NCBI GenBank assembly: GCA_016709865.1
Contig: JADJLX010000006.1
Coordinates: forward strand, 372,001-436,000
Reading direction: 5' to 3'
DNA from: Bacteroidales bacterium
GTDB taxonomy: Bacteria > Bacteroidota > Bacteroidia > Bacteroidales > VadinHA17
DNA: 64,000 nucleotides
Both the position numbers and the translations under genes were made by a program. The notes below the pieces were generated by a model. That model made no database searches and was not told where the DNA came from. It saw nothing but the letters and a program-made list of their open reading frames with translations. Shown here in pieces: positions 1-8,698 of the stretch; positions within the stretch are counted from its first letter, which is position 1, and every line of letters begins with the position of its first letter.

Positions 1-1283
1 TCAATTTCAGCTGATTTTTCGCCATAAATGTGAAGACGTCCGGCACTGCTGTTATCAGTGAGTTTTGTAAGTTTCAGATCAGATGTAATACATTTCATAT
101 CCTTAAGAAATCCTGCAGCAATAGCTTTGTCAATGGTCTCTTCTGCCATCCTGCGGTATGTAGTCCACTTACCTCCGACTATCGACAGAAGCCCTGAGGG
201 TGAGAGGGTAATCTTATGTCTCCTTGAGACCTCTTTTGTCGATTCAGGGTTATCAGGATTGGCTGCAAGAGGACGCAATCCTGCAAAAATGCAAAGAACA
301 TCTTCCCTTCGCGGTGGTTTTACAAGATAGAGTTCAGCTGTCTTCAGGATAAAATTGATTTCCTTTTCAAGAGCCACAGGCTCCAGAGTGACATCAGCTA
401 CAGGTGTATCAGTAGTACCAACAACAACTTCATCATACCAGGGTATGGCAAACAATACTCTCCCGTCGGAAGTCTTCGGAATCATAATTGCTGAATTACT
501 TTGAAGAAATGATTTATCGAGAACTATGTGTACACCCTGACTTGGTTTTATTGTTGGTTTTGAGGAAGGATTATCCATCCTTGCAATATCATCGGCGAAT
601 ACCCCTGTTGCATTGATAACCACCTTCGCTTCAAAAGTGAATTCATTTCCGGAAACCTCATCTGCAGCTTTTACTCCGCATACATTTCCCTTTTCATTTT
701 TTATCAGGCTGGTTACTCTGCAATAGTTCAGAATGGTTCCTCCTCTTTCCGTTGCGGACTGTGCAAGTGCTACAGCAAACCGTGAATCATCAAACTGGCC
801 ATCATGATAAACCACTCCTCCTTTCAGCCCTTCAGATTTGAGGAGAGGAAGCTTTGAAAGTGTCTTTTCTTTATTTATGAAATACGATTTACCCAGACTT
901 AACCGGCCTGCCAGAATATCGTAGAATTTTAGTCCTACAGTGTACATTATCGCATCCCAGATCGTATATATAGGAATAACAAATTCCTGGTTAAAAGTGA
1001 GATGAGGTGCATTCTTCAGCATGAGTCCGCGTTCGTGAAGTGCCTCCATTACGAGCAGCAGGTCACCCTGCGCCATATATCTTACACCTCCGTGTACCAG
1101 CTTCGTGCTTCGTGAGGATGTTCCTTTTGCAAAATCAGACTGCTCAAGAAGCAGAGTGCTATAGCCACGTGATGCCCCATCAAGAGCAATTCCCAATCCT
1201 GTTGCTCCTCCTCCTATAATAATAATATCCCAGATTTTACCTGATTTCTCCTTTAAATCACTAATAATCCTTTCACGATTCAT
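1..1283 (-). CDS. glpD: FAD-dependent glycerol-3-phosphate dehydrogenase (partial, C-terminus off the left edge)
   Basis: Oxidises sn-glycerol 3-phosphate to dihydroxyacetone phosphate and passes electrons to quinone, as a peripheral inner-membrane flavoprotein. Reading leftwards from ATG at 1283, about 427 codons are open to the window edge. Near the N-terminus is the dinucleotide-binding signature DIIIIGGGATGLGIALDGA, then LLEQSDFAKGTSSRSTKLVHGG, whose core FAKGTSSRSTKLVHGGVRY is the typical GlpD/GlpA FAD region. Further in are FAIPWYDEVVVGTTDTP and FAGLRPLA, also typical of the family. The first in-frame ATG gives a normal N-terminus. The family is about 500-550 residues, so the missing part is the C-terminal helical domain. 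The gene is followed upstream by a repeat-rich gap and looks monocistronic here. The GlpA alternative cannot be excluded without the C-terminus. Confidence 0.88.
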   Translation of the reverse strand, partial: MNRERIISDLKEKSGKIWDIIIIGGGATGLGIALDGASRGYSTLLLEQSDFAKGTSSRSTKLVHGGVRYMAQGDLLLVMEALHERGLMLKNAPHLTFNQEFVIPIYTIWDAIMYTVGLKFYDILAGRLSLGKSYFINKEKTLSKLPLLKSEGLKGGVVYHDGQFDDSRFAVALAQSATERGGTILNYCRVTSLIKNEKGNVCGVKAADEVSGNEFTFEAKVVINATGVFADDIARMDNPSSKPTIKPSQGVHIVLDKSFLQSNSAIMIPKTSDGRVLFAIPWYDEVVVGTTDTPVADVTLEPVALEKEINFILKTAELYLVKPPRREDVLCIFAGLRPLAANPDNPESTKEVSRRHKITLSPSGLLSIVGGKWTTYRRMAEETIDKAIAAGFLKDMKCITSDLKLTKLTDNSSAGRLHIYGEKSAEI

Positions 1284-1402
1284 CTGCCTCTGATTTTGAT
1301 AATAATGTTACGGAGAAATTTTTGAAAAACAAAAACCAATTTACAATCAAATTCAAGTCTGAACTGGACGTAATCAATCTCTTAATTATCCTTCCCATTT
1401 TT

Positions 1403-1498
1403 GCCCCCCAACCCCCCTAAAGGGGGGCTAAGTTCGTCATTTTAAGACAAATACCAACAAAAGAGGAAGTTAACCCCCCTTTAGGGGGGTAGGGGGGC
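1403..1498. repeat. Paired inverted REP-like element, copy 1 (CCCCCCTAAAGGGGGG core)
   Basis: Two arms, 1403-1431 and 1470-1498, are near reverse complements of each other. Each has an outer GCCCCCC block, a core CCCCCCTAAAGGGGGG and an inner TAA. The core is itself a palindrome. The same architecture recurs at 19225-19399 and 24912-25004. It lies between two minus-strand genes, so it may also act as a terminator or processing hairpin. Function is not known. Confidence 0.8.
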
Positions 1499-1525
1499 GA
1501 ATAATTGGCGAAGGTGTCACATAGC

Positions 1526-2782
1526 TCACCGTAAAAATCCTTTAATACGCTCCGGATTACCATCATTCCTAGCAGGTATTATGTCAAGAATCCTGCAAAC
1601 AAGGTTATATATGTCGACGTTATTAAGTTCTTTGGATTTATAGTTTTTCTTAAAGGCTGGTCCTGTGGCATAAAATATTGAAAACATATCGGAATTGTAA
1701 TTATCAAATCCATGTGCCCCTCCGCTAATAGATGAACCATCAGGACGGGTGCCAATACTCCATGAACTGTCAGCAACCACAACAATCTCAGGGATACGGG
1801 GATGAGTCCCGTAATTCCATCTGGCAGGAAGTTCTGATTTCTTCCAGGCTTTAATTCCTTTTACTCTGTTAAGCAGCATGAGGATACTATCCCGCTTACC
1901 TTCTTTGGGGTTGATCGAATATACAGGACTTCCTCCTGTAACGGATGCAATCATTCGTTCCGGAACGACTGCCCTGATGCTCACATATTTATCACCTGAA
2001 ACAGGTCCCATTCCATGATCAGACAGGACAATCAGGTTTATTTTCTTTGCCTCTGGCAGGACAGAAATTTTTTGTCTTATCACACCAACTATACTGTCAA
2101 GGTATTGCACTTTCTTCCCAACCTCCGGGGAAGTTGGTCCGAAATCGTGACTGGCCAGGTCAGGCTCATCGAAATAAAGAGTTACAAGTTCAGGACGTTT
2201 ATCTTCAGGATAACCAAGCCACTTCATTACAGTGTCTATCCTCGCCTCGTATGTAACATTTCCATCATATTTCTTCCAGTACGATGGATACCTTCCTCCA
2301 ACAGGTGCTTCAGAACCTACCCAAAAGAAAGAGGCGGCTTTAACACCCTGCTTTTCTGCTGTAATCCACATCGGTTCTCCCCCATAAAATGCAGGATTTT
2401 CTACTGCAGCCCTGTCTCCCATTCTGTAGAATAGTCCAAGATCAGGAGCATTAAAACTATTGTCTATAAGTCCGTGATGATCGGGATACAAACCCGTTGC
2501 AATTGAATAGTGATTTGGAAATGTCTTGGTCGGAAACGAAGGAATCATCCGGTCAGCTTTTACTCCCTCGCTTGCCATTTTATCAAGGTTAGGAGTACTG
2601 AATAGCTTATTGTAATCCCATCTGAACGCATCGAATGAGACAAGCACAACATAGTTCTTAAATGGTTTTCTGGAGTCTTTTCTGAAACCTGATATGATTA
2701 TCAGGGTACCTATTATCAGTAAAGTGAAAATTGGAATTCTGCTGAGTTTATATTGATGCTTCTTATTCATTGTTTTATTCAT
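1526..2782 (-). CDS. Alkaline phosphatase superfamily, nucleotide pyrophosphatase/phosphodiesterase (NPP)-like protein
   Basis: Predicted periplasmic metal-dependent phosphodiesterase or phosphatase of 418 residues. A hydrophobic segment near residues 16-33 (IFTLLIIGTLIIISG) is a signal anchor. The family metal site and nucleophile are visible: VLVSFDAFRWDY supplies the first Asp, and PSFPTKTFPNHYSIATGLYP carries the nucleophilic Thr. DEPDLASHDFGP, VLSDHGM and GGAHGFDN supply the remaining Asp/His ligands. This order and spacing match NPP enzymes. The substrate cannot be read from sequence; nucleotide, phospholipid and glycerophosphodiester substrates all occur in the family. A second ATG four codons in (2770) is an equally possible start. 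Upstream at 2805-2812 there is a TATATTTG -7-like element on the minus strand but no matching -33 element. Confidence 0.88.
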   Translation of the reverse strand: MNKTMNKKHQYKLSRIPIFTLLIIGTLIIISGFRKDSRKPFKNYVVLVSFDAFRWDYNKLFSTPNLDKMASEGVKADRMIPSFPTKTFPNHYSIATGLYPDHHGLIDNSFNAPDLGLFYRMGDRAAVENPAFYGGEPMWITAEKQGVKAASFFWVGSEAPVGGRYPSYWKKYDGNVTYEARIDTVMKWLGYPEDKRPELVTLYFDEPDLASHDFGPTSPEVGKKVQYLDSIVGVIRQKISVLPEAKKINLIVLSDHGMGPVSGDKYVSIRAVVPERMIASVTGGSPVYSINPKEGKRDSILMLLNRVKGIKAWKKSELPARWNYGTHPRIPEIVVVADSSWSIGTRPDGSSISGGAHGFDNYNSDMFSIFYATGPAFKKNYKSKELNNVDIYNLVCRILDIIPARNDGNPERIKGFLR

Positions 2783-2908
2783 AAAATTTTAATGTTAGCA
2801 GGCTCAAATATACATTAAAAAGAAAATAATAACTTTGGGGAAATATGCCACAAGAACTCCTTAATAAAAAAAGAAGGGGAGAGTGGGATAAGGGGTGAAT
2901 GGGAGACC

Positions 2909-2955
2909 AGACTCCGTGAAACTCTGTGTTACTCCGTGTCTCCGTGGTAAAAAAA
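2909..2955. repeat. CTCCGTG-type intergenic repeat (half copy)
   Basis: Contains repeated CTCCGTG/CTCTGTG words ending in CTCCGTGGTAAAAAA just before the isochorismatase start. The same words form a full hairpin at 5880-5950 and a diverged one at 23865-23970. It belongs to a simple-word palindromic repeat family in this genome. No coding potential is seen. Confidence 0.6.
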
Positions 2956-2962
2956 ATATTCA

Positions 2963-3547
2963 ATGAAAAAATTCATTTTATCCTTTGCCTTTTTTTCAAT
3001 GATTATCCTTATGGTTTCCGCCCAGCCGGCGACTAAGGCATTATTAATAATTGACATTCAGGATTTCTATTTTCCCGGAGGTTCGTCAGCACTTGTGGAA
3101 CCTGAAAAAGCAGCAGCAAATGCAGCATTATTGCTCGATAATTTCAGAAAAGAAAAACTGCCTGTAATTCATGTGCGCCATAATGCCAAAACAGGAGCGG
3201 AAATAAATAAAATTGTCAAACCACTCCCCTCTGAAAAAATAATTTCAAAAGATGAAGTTAACTGCTTTATCGGAACTGATCTCGAAGCATGGCTTAAAAC
3301 TATCCATCCCGATACACTTGTTATTTGCGGAATGCAGACTCATATGTGTGTTGAAGCAGCCACCCGTGCAGCCAGTGACATGGGATATAAATGCATCCTT
3401 ATACATGATGCATGTGCAACAAAAGATCTGAAATTCAACGATAAAATTATCAAAGCTGAAGATGTGCATTATTCAACTCTGAGCACCTTAAAAAATTATG
3501 CCTCAATCATAAGTACAGAAGAATATCTTAAAGGCAGGAACAAATAA
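2963..3547 (+). CDS. Secreted isochorismatase-family cysteine hydrolase
   Basis: A 194-residue isochorismatase-like hydrolase (nicotinamidase/isochorismatase fold) with a clear signal peptide, MKKFILSFAFFSMIILMVSA, so it probably acts in the periplasm. ALLIIDIQDFY carries the catalytic Asp, and CGMQTHMCVEAATRAA carries the catalytic Cys in the usual position before a helix. VIHVRH fits the strand near the catalytic Lys region. Length is normal for the family. The substrate is unknown; nicotinamide, ureidoacrylate-type amides and isochorismate are family options. It converges with the lactonase gene, with one base between the two stops. The signal peptide is somewhat unusual, because most family members are cytoplasmic. 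Confidence 0.88.
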   Translation: MKKFILSFAFFSMIILMVSAQPATKALLIIDIQDFYFPGGSSALVEPEKAAANAALLLDNFRKEKLPVIHVRHNAKTGAEINKIVKPLPSEKIISKDEVNCFIGTDLEAWLKTIHPDTLVICGMQTHMCVEAATRAASDMGYKCILIHDACATKDLKFNDKIIKAEDVHYSTLSTLKNYASIISTEEYLKGRNK

Positions 3548-3548
3548 A

Positions 3549-4664
3549 TCATTCGATAAACTTCAGACAGGCAGGTGCCGTACTCAGGAAATCTACTCCC
3601 GGTTCAATTGGTAATCCTGTCTTTTTATTAAGCCTGAAAACAGAGATGCTGTCTGATTTCTGGTTTCCGACAAGGAGAAATTTCCCTGTGGGATCAATTA
3701 CAAAATTTCTTGGCCAGTCACCCCCGCATGATGTGTGTCCGACAAGTGTAAGAGTACCATCTGCCTCAACCTTATAGGTAACAATCGTATTCTCTCCCCT
3801 GTTTGAACCATAGAGGAATTTACCATCTTTCCCCAAATGTATATCGGCACAATAATTATTGCCCTCGAACTCTGACCTTGTTGTTGGCAGGATCTGTACA
3901 AGTCCAGGCTCCTCATTCTCCTTTATATTAAAAACAAGCATCTTGGAACCAAGCTCATTTATAACATACAGATTCGATCCGTTCGCATTAAATACAAAAT
4001 GCCGGGGACCGATCCCATCAGGAAGCTGAACTAGGCCATTTTCAGACTGATTCAGCTGCCCAGCATTCTTATCAAAATCATATACAATAACCCGGTCAAG
4101 TCCAAGGTCTGTCACATAAACCTTTTTACCTGCAGGATCACTAAGGATCATATGAGCATGTGATTCATCAGGAGCGCTCTTATTATATAGTATAGTATCG
4201 GTAATTACAGAGGGAATACCTTTCTCATCAAGCCTGACAACTGCTACAGAGCCATTCGGGTAATTGGCAATGAAAAGATGAGTGCTGTCATGCGACAATG
4301 AAATGTAGCAGGGACCTCCGTAGGGTATCAGCATTTCATTTAACTTCTCAAAACTTGCATCCTCTGCTTTATATTTATAGGTAGTCAATCCGCCCCCGAA
4401 TGTTCCGTTAAACTCCATCACTTCATTCGCCACATAAAACAAATTTGTTTTAGTGGAGAAACAAAAATAGGCCGGATTGGGTCCAACCTGGGCCTCTGAA
4501 ATGAGTTTCAGATCTCCGCTCCGGGGATTAAAATCAAAAACAGATAATCCCTTTGCATCAGGTTTGGTGAATCCTCCCACAAATAATCGTGAATGGTCGG
4601 TGCAGCCTGAAAATAAAATAATTGAAAGAACGAAAAGGAATACTGAAGCTGATTTTCTACTCAT
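3549..4664 (-). CDS. Lactonase-family seven-bladed beta-propeller lipoprotein (6-phosphogluconolactonase-like)
   Basis: A 371-residue protein starting with a lipoprotein signal (FLFVLSIILFSGC, Cys about residue 21). It is related to the YbhE/Pgl lactonase family, which opens sugar lactones. Family motifs visible are GPNPAYFCFS, YGGPCYISLSHDSTHLFIANY, ESHAHMILSDPAGKKVYVTDLG, GDGIGPRHFVF-like PDGIGPRHFVFNANG, and GDWPRNFVIDPTGKFLLVGNQ. Export as a lipoprotein suggests action on extracellular lactones rather than on 6-phosphogluconolactone. It starts 5 bases after the sialidase-like gene on the same strand, so the two are almost certainly co-transcribed. With the oxidoreductase and epimerase upstream, a role in opening lactones from oxidised sugars is plausible but inferred. 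Confidence 0.86.
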   Translation of the reverse strand: MSRKSASVFLFVLSIILFSGCTDHSRLFVGGFTKPDAKGLSVFDFNPRSGDLKLISEAQVGPNPAYFCFSTKTNLFYVANEVMEFNGTFGGGLTTYKYKAEDASFEKLNEMLIPYGGPCYISLSHDSTHLFIANYPNGSVAVVRLDEKGIPSVITDTILYNKSAPDESHAHMILSDPAGKKVYVTDLGLDRVIVYDFDKNAGQLNQSENGLVQLPDGIGPRHFVFNANGSNLYVINELGSKMLVFNIKENEEPGLVQILPTTRSEFEGNNYCADIHLGKDGKFLYGSNRGENTIVTYKVEADGTLTLVGHTSCGGDWPRNFVIDPTGKFLLVGNQKSDSISVFRLNKKTGLPIEPGVDFLSTAPACLKFIE

Positions 4665-4669
4665 AGCAC

Positions 4670-5869
4670 TTAATTTTTAACTGTTGTTTTAACCTTCTTA
4701 TCAAGTTCATTAAGTTTCATTCTTACACTTAATATATATGGTTCTTTACCAGCATCCCAGTGACCGTAAGTCGTTATCACAAAGGTCCCTTCGGGGAGAA
4801 GTTCAACACCGGGATAACAGCAATCCCAGCTGTTCTGATTATCTTTAAATCTGATACGGTATTCACCTTTCCCTCCCGTAATAAGGTCATTCCATGTTCC
4901 CACCCAGCCGGCCCAGTCTCCTTCAGTCGGACTCCCCCCATCGGGTTTGAAACGTGCCGGACTAACATCTCTGAAAACGACAAGCACTCTGCCATCGGGT
5001 GCGTATTTAAGTACATGTCTGTCGCCATTGAGTTCGTTAGGCAATGGACGGGGCTCACTCCATGTTTTGCCCTCGTCGTTTGAAAATATTATCTGAGAAT
5101 TATGCCGCCGGGCATTCTCCCGAAGAAGCATTGCAAGCTGTTTTCCATCGGGGGACCGGAGGATTCCCGGTTCACAGAGATTCATATCGCGCCTGCTCAG
5201 GATAACTGCTGGTTGCGACCATGTTAATCCTCCATCCTCAGAGATTGTTTTATATAATGTAAAAAGGCGTTCCTTATTAGTTTTGACATCCTCATCAAAC
5301 AACTTCTGACCATCTTCAGTAAAATACCTCATATCATCGTGGAACAAAGCCATATAATGGCCCTTTCCTGTTGAAAGAGGGAATAGTGCACCCATTACGA
5401 CTATGCCTCCCCAGTTTCCCGCAGGTTCAAGTTCGCTCCATGTTTTACCATCATCTTCAGAATGTGCAAGTCGTGCCGGATATAGTCCGGAAAATAGAAT
5501 AAGTCTTTTTGTTCCCGATTTATCGATAGTCCTGAAAATTGTTGGTACTTCTTTCGATGTCTTCCAGTTTTCCGGAACACTTAGTCTCTCACTCCATGTC
5601 AGGCCGCCATCCATACTTCTTTTATACACGATTTCTCCCCTGCCATGACCTTTCGGATAAACTGTAAGGATTGTTTTACCATCCTCAAGAAGAACAGTTG
5701 TGGGATGCCCGAGGTATTGCCCCTCTTCCCTGTCGACAACTACCTGACGGAAAGTCTCATCATTAAGATCAATAACCGGTATACTGAGGTATGAATTTCC
5801 CTTACGTTCCTGTGAAAACAAGGAAAATGTAGTAACAAGTAAAAAGAATAAAATAATTGTTCTTTTCAT
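4670..5869 (-). CDS. Secreted sialidase-like (BNR/Asp-box) protein
   Basis: A 399-residue secreted six-bladed beta-propeller of the exo-sialidase superfamily. I place the start at 5869, giving the signal peptide MKRTIILFFLLVTTFSLFSQ; an upstream in-frame start at 5896 falls inside an intergenic repeat. Four Asp-box motifs (S-x-D-x-G-x-T-W) are visible: SMDGGLTWS, SEDDGKTWS, SEDGGLTWS and SNDEGKTWS. LGHPTTVLLEDGKTI near the N-terminus and CEPGILRSPDGKQLAMLLREN follow the sialidase-like pattern. A full catalytic Arg triad cannot be confirmed by eye, so true sialidase activity is uncertain; many Bacteroidota Asp-box proteins have other glycan substrates. It is the third gene of the minus-strand cluster running from 8373 to 3549. 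Confidence 0.82.
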   Translation of the reverse strand: MKRTIILFFLLVTTFSLFSQERKGNSYLSIPVIDLNDETFRQVVVDREEGQYLGHPTTVLLEDGKTILTVYPKGHGRGEIVYKRSMDGGLTWSERLSVPENWKTSKEVPTIFRTIDKSGTKRLILFSGLYPARLAHSEDDGKTWSELEPAGNWGGIVVMGALFPLSTGKGHYMALFHDDMRYFTEDGQKLFDEDVKTNKERLFTLYKTISEDGGLTWSQPAVILSRRDMNLCEPGILRSPDGKQLAMLLRENARRHNSQIIFSNDEGKTWSEPRPLPNELNGDRHVLKYAPDGRVLVVFRDVSPARFKPDGGSPTEGDWAGWVGTWNDLITGGKGEYRIRFKDNQNSWDCCYPGVELLPEGTFVITTYGHWDAGKEPYILSVRMKLNELDKKVKTTVKN

Positions 5870-5879
5870 ACTAAAAAAT

Positions 5880-5950
5880 TTACCACGGAGTTGCACGGAG
5901 TTGCACAGATTATTACTCCGTGCAACTCAGTGTTCTCCGTGGTTAAAAAA
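5880..5950. repeat. ACCACGGAG/CTCCGTGGT hairpin repeat
   Basis: An imperfect palindrome. The left arm runs from TTACCACGGAG through repeated TTGCACGGAG words, and the right arm has CTCCGTGCAACTC and CTCCGTGGTTAAAAAA. It fills the gap between the epimerase and sialidase-like genes. Related words occur at 2909-2955 and 23865-23970. It may fold into an mRNA hairpin inside the cluster transcript. Confidence 0.7.
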
Positions 5951-5962
5951 CTCCTGGATATC

Positions 5963-6910
5963 TTATACCTCAAAACTATCGCATTCGCGATATGCCTGAA
6001 TAACTCTCAGTTCGCCTTCCTTGGTGCCTCTCTGGCTTACTCCGTGTTCCATGCACAGAGTACCATCATACTTCTTGTTATACAGATGCTTGAAAATGTT
6101 CTTGTAGTTTATTTCACCTGTTGTTGGCTCATTACGACCCGGAGAATCTCCCAGATGGAAAACAGCTATTTCACTCCAGGCAGCCTCAATATTAGGAATA
6201 AGGTTACCTTCTGTGATCTGCTGGTGGTAAAGATCATCGAGCAATTTGCATGAAGGTCTGTTTACAGCCCTGCATATAGCATAACCCTGTGGCACCCTTG
6301 TAAGGAAAAGTCCCGGGTGATTAATAAGGTTATTAAGCGGTTCCAGCACCAGTGTAATGCCTTCGGGTTCAACTATATCGCAGCAGAACCTAAGATTGTC
6401 GATAGCGTTTGCAGTCTGGTAATCGATGTGCAGCTTGTCGTCATATCTTCCGAGAACTATCAGAGCCTGTTTGACACCTGTTCTCTTAGTAACCTCGATT
6501 GCTTTTTTCATCACCTCTGCAAGCATATCCCTGATTTCCTGCTTATTCAGCACAAAATCGGGAATTCTGGGGTCTCCCCTGAGAACATAGGGTCCGAGCT
6601 CCATTCCCTGCCTGCTGATTTCAGCAGCAATTTTCTCCTGGAGAGCAGGCTCTCTGCCCGGAAGGCCGTTGTCGAACATTGCCCTGAACCCCTGATCCTT
6701 ACAGAACTTGATATTATCGATAGGATCCTGTCCGGCATTCTGGCGAAACATGCCCATACCGGGAGCATATTTAAGTTTGAATGGTGCTTCAGCATAAGTA
6801 GCTTTCAGCGGCCTTGAAGCAGCACCTGTACCAAAAACTGCAGGAGCAGCCATAATGGCGGCTCCTGTAGCTGTGGCACTCTTTATGAAATTCCTCCTTG
6901 AGTAATCCAT
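5963..6910 (-). CDS. TAT-exported TIM-barrel sugar isomerase/epimerase (hydroxypyruvate isomerase-like)
   Basis: A 315-residue AP-endonuclease-2/xylose-isomerase-like TIM barrel. The N-terminus MDYSRRNFIKSATATGAAI is a twin-arginine signal, so the folded enzyme is predicted to act in the periplasm. ITLVLEPLNN and KLLDDLYHQQI supply the metal-binding Glu and Asp/His of the family. IAVFHLGDSPGRNEPTTGEI is the characteristic late-barrel His/Asp-x-x-GR-x-E motif shared with hydroxypyruvate isomerases. Length is normal. It lies 32 bases downstream of the Gfo/Idh/MocA gene and is probably in its operon. This pairing is common in Bacteroidota sugar clusters, where it suggests oxidation and isomerisation of a sugar or inositol. 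The exact substrate is unknown. A second, divergent paralog lies at 28301-29167. Confidence 0.85.
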   Translation of the reverse strand: MDYSRRNFIKSATATGAAIMAAPAVFGTGAASRPLKATYAEAPFKLKYAPGMGMFRQNAGQDPIDNIKFCKDQGFRAMFDNGLPGREPALQEKIAAEISRQGMELGPYVLRGDPRIPDFVLNKQEIRDMLAEVMKKAIEVTKRTGVKQALIVLGRYDDKLHIDYQTANAIDNLRFCCDIVEPEGITLVLEPLNNLINHPGLFLTRVPQGYAICRAVNRPSCKLLDDLYHQQITEGNLIPNIEAAWSEIAVFHLGDSPGRNEPTTGEINYKNIFKHLYNKKYDGTLCMEHGVSQRGTKEGELRVIQAYRECDSFEV

Positions 6911-6942
6911 ATTAAGTATTATTGAATTATTTGAAAATCGCT

Positions 6943-8373
6943 CTATTTGGTTGCAGCAGCAGCTTTTGCAGCTTCAGCTTCCCGTGCAGCTCTTGCAGCA
7001 GCTCTTTCTTTTGCCTGAGCAGCTTCAGCTGCAGCATCATAAGCTAGTCCTGCCAATGGAACTGATTTGTCGATATCAACTGGTCCGAATGCGAATACTG
7101 TTGGTCCGAGTTTCAGATCTGAGTTCATCATCTCTTCGTATGTTGTCTCTTTTCCGGTATAAGCTGATACGCGACCCATTATAGCAACCATAGTTGAGAT
7201 AGCAGTATTTTCAGCTTCGTTAATCGGTTGATTTGTACGAATAGCTGTAACAAGGTCGATATGTTCCTGAACATATGGATCAACACTTACTCTTCTAGTT
7301 GGCTTTCCATCTTTATCAAGAGGATATTCATATTTCCAGAGTTCTGTTCCTGCGAGGTCGAGAATGGTGTTCTGGCAGTTGGTTGAACCTTTTGCTCCCT
7401 GAATTCTTTCAGATACGTTTGGTGTTGTTCCGTTAATCTGACGGCACATACTATGGAAATGTATGCCATTTTCAAATGTAAAGTCAACACTGAAATTATC
7501 ATACTGGTTACCTGTAACACGCCTGATCCTTGATCCCATACCAACAGCTTTAACAGGATGTGATCCTGTAAACCAGTTCATTACGTCGAGGTTATGAACG
7601 TGCTGTTCAACTATATGGTCGCCTGAAAGCCATGTCCAGTTAACCCAGTCGCGGATCATCCATTCCATTTCAGTCCATTTCGGATCATTATCGCGATGCC
7701 ATAGTTTACCGCCATTCCAGTAAACATTACCGCCAACGATATCACCTATAAGGCCCTGACCTACCTGCTGCCAGTTGGCAACATAGTCGCGCTGGTGACG
7801 ACGCTGTGTTCCTGTAACAATAGAAAGTTCCATTCCTTTTGCCTTCTGTCCGGTAGCCATTACTGATCTTGCACCTACAGGGTCAACGCAAACAGGTTTT
7901 TCTGCAAATACGTGCTTCTTGGCTGCGATAGCGGCTGCAAGATGCTCAGGACGGAACATTGGTGGTGTGGCAAGAATAACGATATCAACACCTGCATCAA
8001 TAACTTTCTGATAAGCATCGAAGCCTACAAAACATTTGTCAAGAGGAACATCCTGATTATGCTGCTTCATAATACTTGCCCTGCATGAATCAACACGATC
8101 CTGGAATGTGTCGCCCAAAGCAACAATCTGAAGGTTTGGTCCTGCGCTGAGGAAGTTATTTGCCGCACCTGTTCCGCGGCCTCCGCAACCAATTACACCT
8201 GCTTTAAGAACAGGTCCGTCCGGAGCCTGATCTAGCATAGTTGGAATTGTAACAACTTTTTTTGCAGCTTCACGGGAGCAACTGGTAATAATAGAGGGAA
8301 CTATAACCCCTGCTACTCCTACTGTAGCTGCTTTACCCAAAAAATTTCGCCTTGAAATACTGGAATTTTTCAT
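6943..8373 (-). CDS. TAT-exported Gfo/Idh/MocA-family oxidoreductase
   Basis: A 476-residue NAD(P)-dependent sugar oxidoreductase. The N-terminus has a twin-arginine signal (SISRRNFLGKAATVGVAG) and a possible lipobox Cys (SIITSCSRE). The Rossmann motif is LKAGVIGCGGRGTGAANNF. The family signature FAEKPVCVDPVGARS places Lys of the EKP motif at about residue 158. HNLDVMNWFTGSHPVKAVGMG supplies the substrate-side His. The last 20 or so residues are an Ala/Glu/Arg-rich tail beyond the usual fold. An exact Bacteroidota promoter lies 62 bases upstream, so this is probably the first gene of the 8373-3549 cluster. Exported members of this family are known to oxidise or use internally the NAD cofactor on glycosides; that role is inferred here. 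Confidence 0.88.
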   Translation of the reverse strand: MKNSSISRRNFLGKAATVGVAGVIVPSIITSCSREAAKKVVTIPTMLDQAPDGPVLKAGVIGCGGRGTGAANNFLSAGPNLQIVALGDTFQDRVDSCRASIMKQHNQDVPLDKCFVGFDAYQKVIDAGVDIVILATPPMFRPEHLAAAIAAKKHVFAEKPVCVDPVGARSVMATGQKAKGMELSIVTGTQRRHQRDYVANWQQVGQGLIGDIVGGNVYWNGGKLWHRDNDPKWTEMEWMIRDWVNWTWLSGDHIVEQHVHNLDVMNWFTGSHPVKAVGMGSRIRRVTGNQYDNFSVDFTFENGIHFHSMCRQINGTTPNVSERIQGAKGSTNCQNTILDLAGTELWKYEYPLDKDGKPTRRVSVDPYVQEHIDLVTAIRTNQPINEAENTAISTMVAIMGRVSAYTGKETTYEEMMNSDLKLGPTVFAFGPVDIDKSVPLAGLAYDAAAEAAQAKERAAARAAREAEAAKAAAATK

Positions 8374-8435
8374 AGTTAGATTGGATTTTTTAAAACTGAT
8401 TATATAAGATTCCTTAAGTTAGTTTCAGATTGTAC

Positions 8436-8467
8436 CAAATGTAAATAATGAGCAGGAATTAAGCAAA
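8436..8467 (-). promoter_or_regulatory. Promoter of the Gfo/Idh/MocA cluster
   Basis: On the minus strand TTTG (8464-8467) is followed by 20 bases and then TACATTTG (8436-8443). This is an exact match to the Bacteroidota primary-sigma consensus TTTG-N19-21-TAnnTTTG. It is 62 bases from the start at 8373. Confidence 0.7.
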
Positions 8468-8613
8468 TAAATAAAGGTATTTAATGTTTTTTAACTTAAG
8501 GCAGATTGATGCTGATAACGAGTTAATTAGTTTCGTACCATAATTGTAAAATCTGAAGACAATTAACTGATTTTTTCGTATTTTTCGAAGGTAGAACTTA
8601 ACCCATCCCCCGG

Positions 8614-8642
8614 CCCCTTCCCTTAAACAATAAGGGAAGGGG
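8614..8642. repeat. CCCCTTCCCTTA hairpin in the 8374-8698 gap
   Basis: A perfect 12-base inverted repeat, CCCCTTCCCTTA and TAAGGGAAGGGG, separated by 5 bases. It sits within a GC-rich patch (about 8601-8670) that resembles the other intergenic palindromes of this window. The rest of the divergent 325-bp gap is AT-rich; apart from the cluster promoter I see no gene in it. Confidence 0.6.
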
Positions 8643-8698
8643 GGAAGCCCTGCTACCGGTGAGGGAAATAAGTTAAAAAGATAATGTAAAAAACTCCC

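Noticed and set aside
58..330. A 90-residue plus-strand open frame.
   Set aside because: It is antisense to the glycerol-3-phosphate dehydrogenase gene, which has clear family motifs in the other strand; no independent support.
2015..2434. A 139-residue plus-strand open frame with aromatic-rich sequence.
   Set aside because: It lies inside, and antisense to, the phosphodiesterase gene; composition is typical of a shadow frame.
5870..5896. An upstream start for the sialidase-like gene.
   Set aside because: It falls in the intergenic hairpin repeat and would place nine codons before a perfectly good signal peptide starting at 5869.
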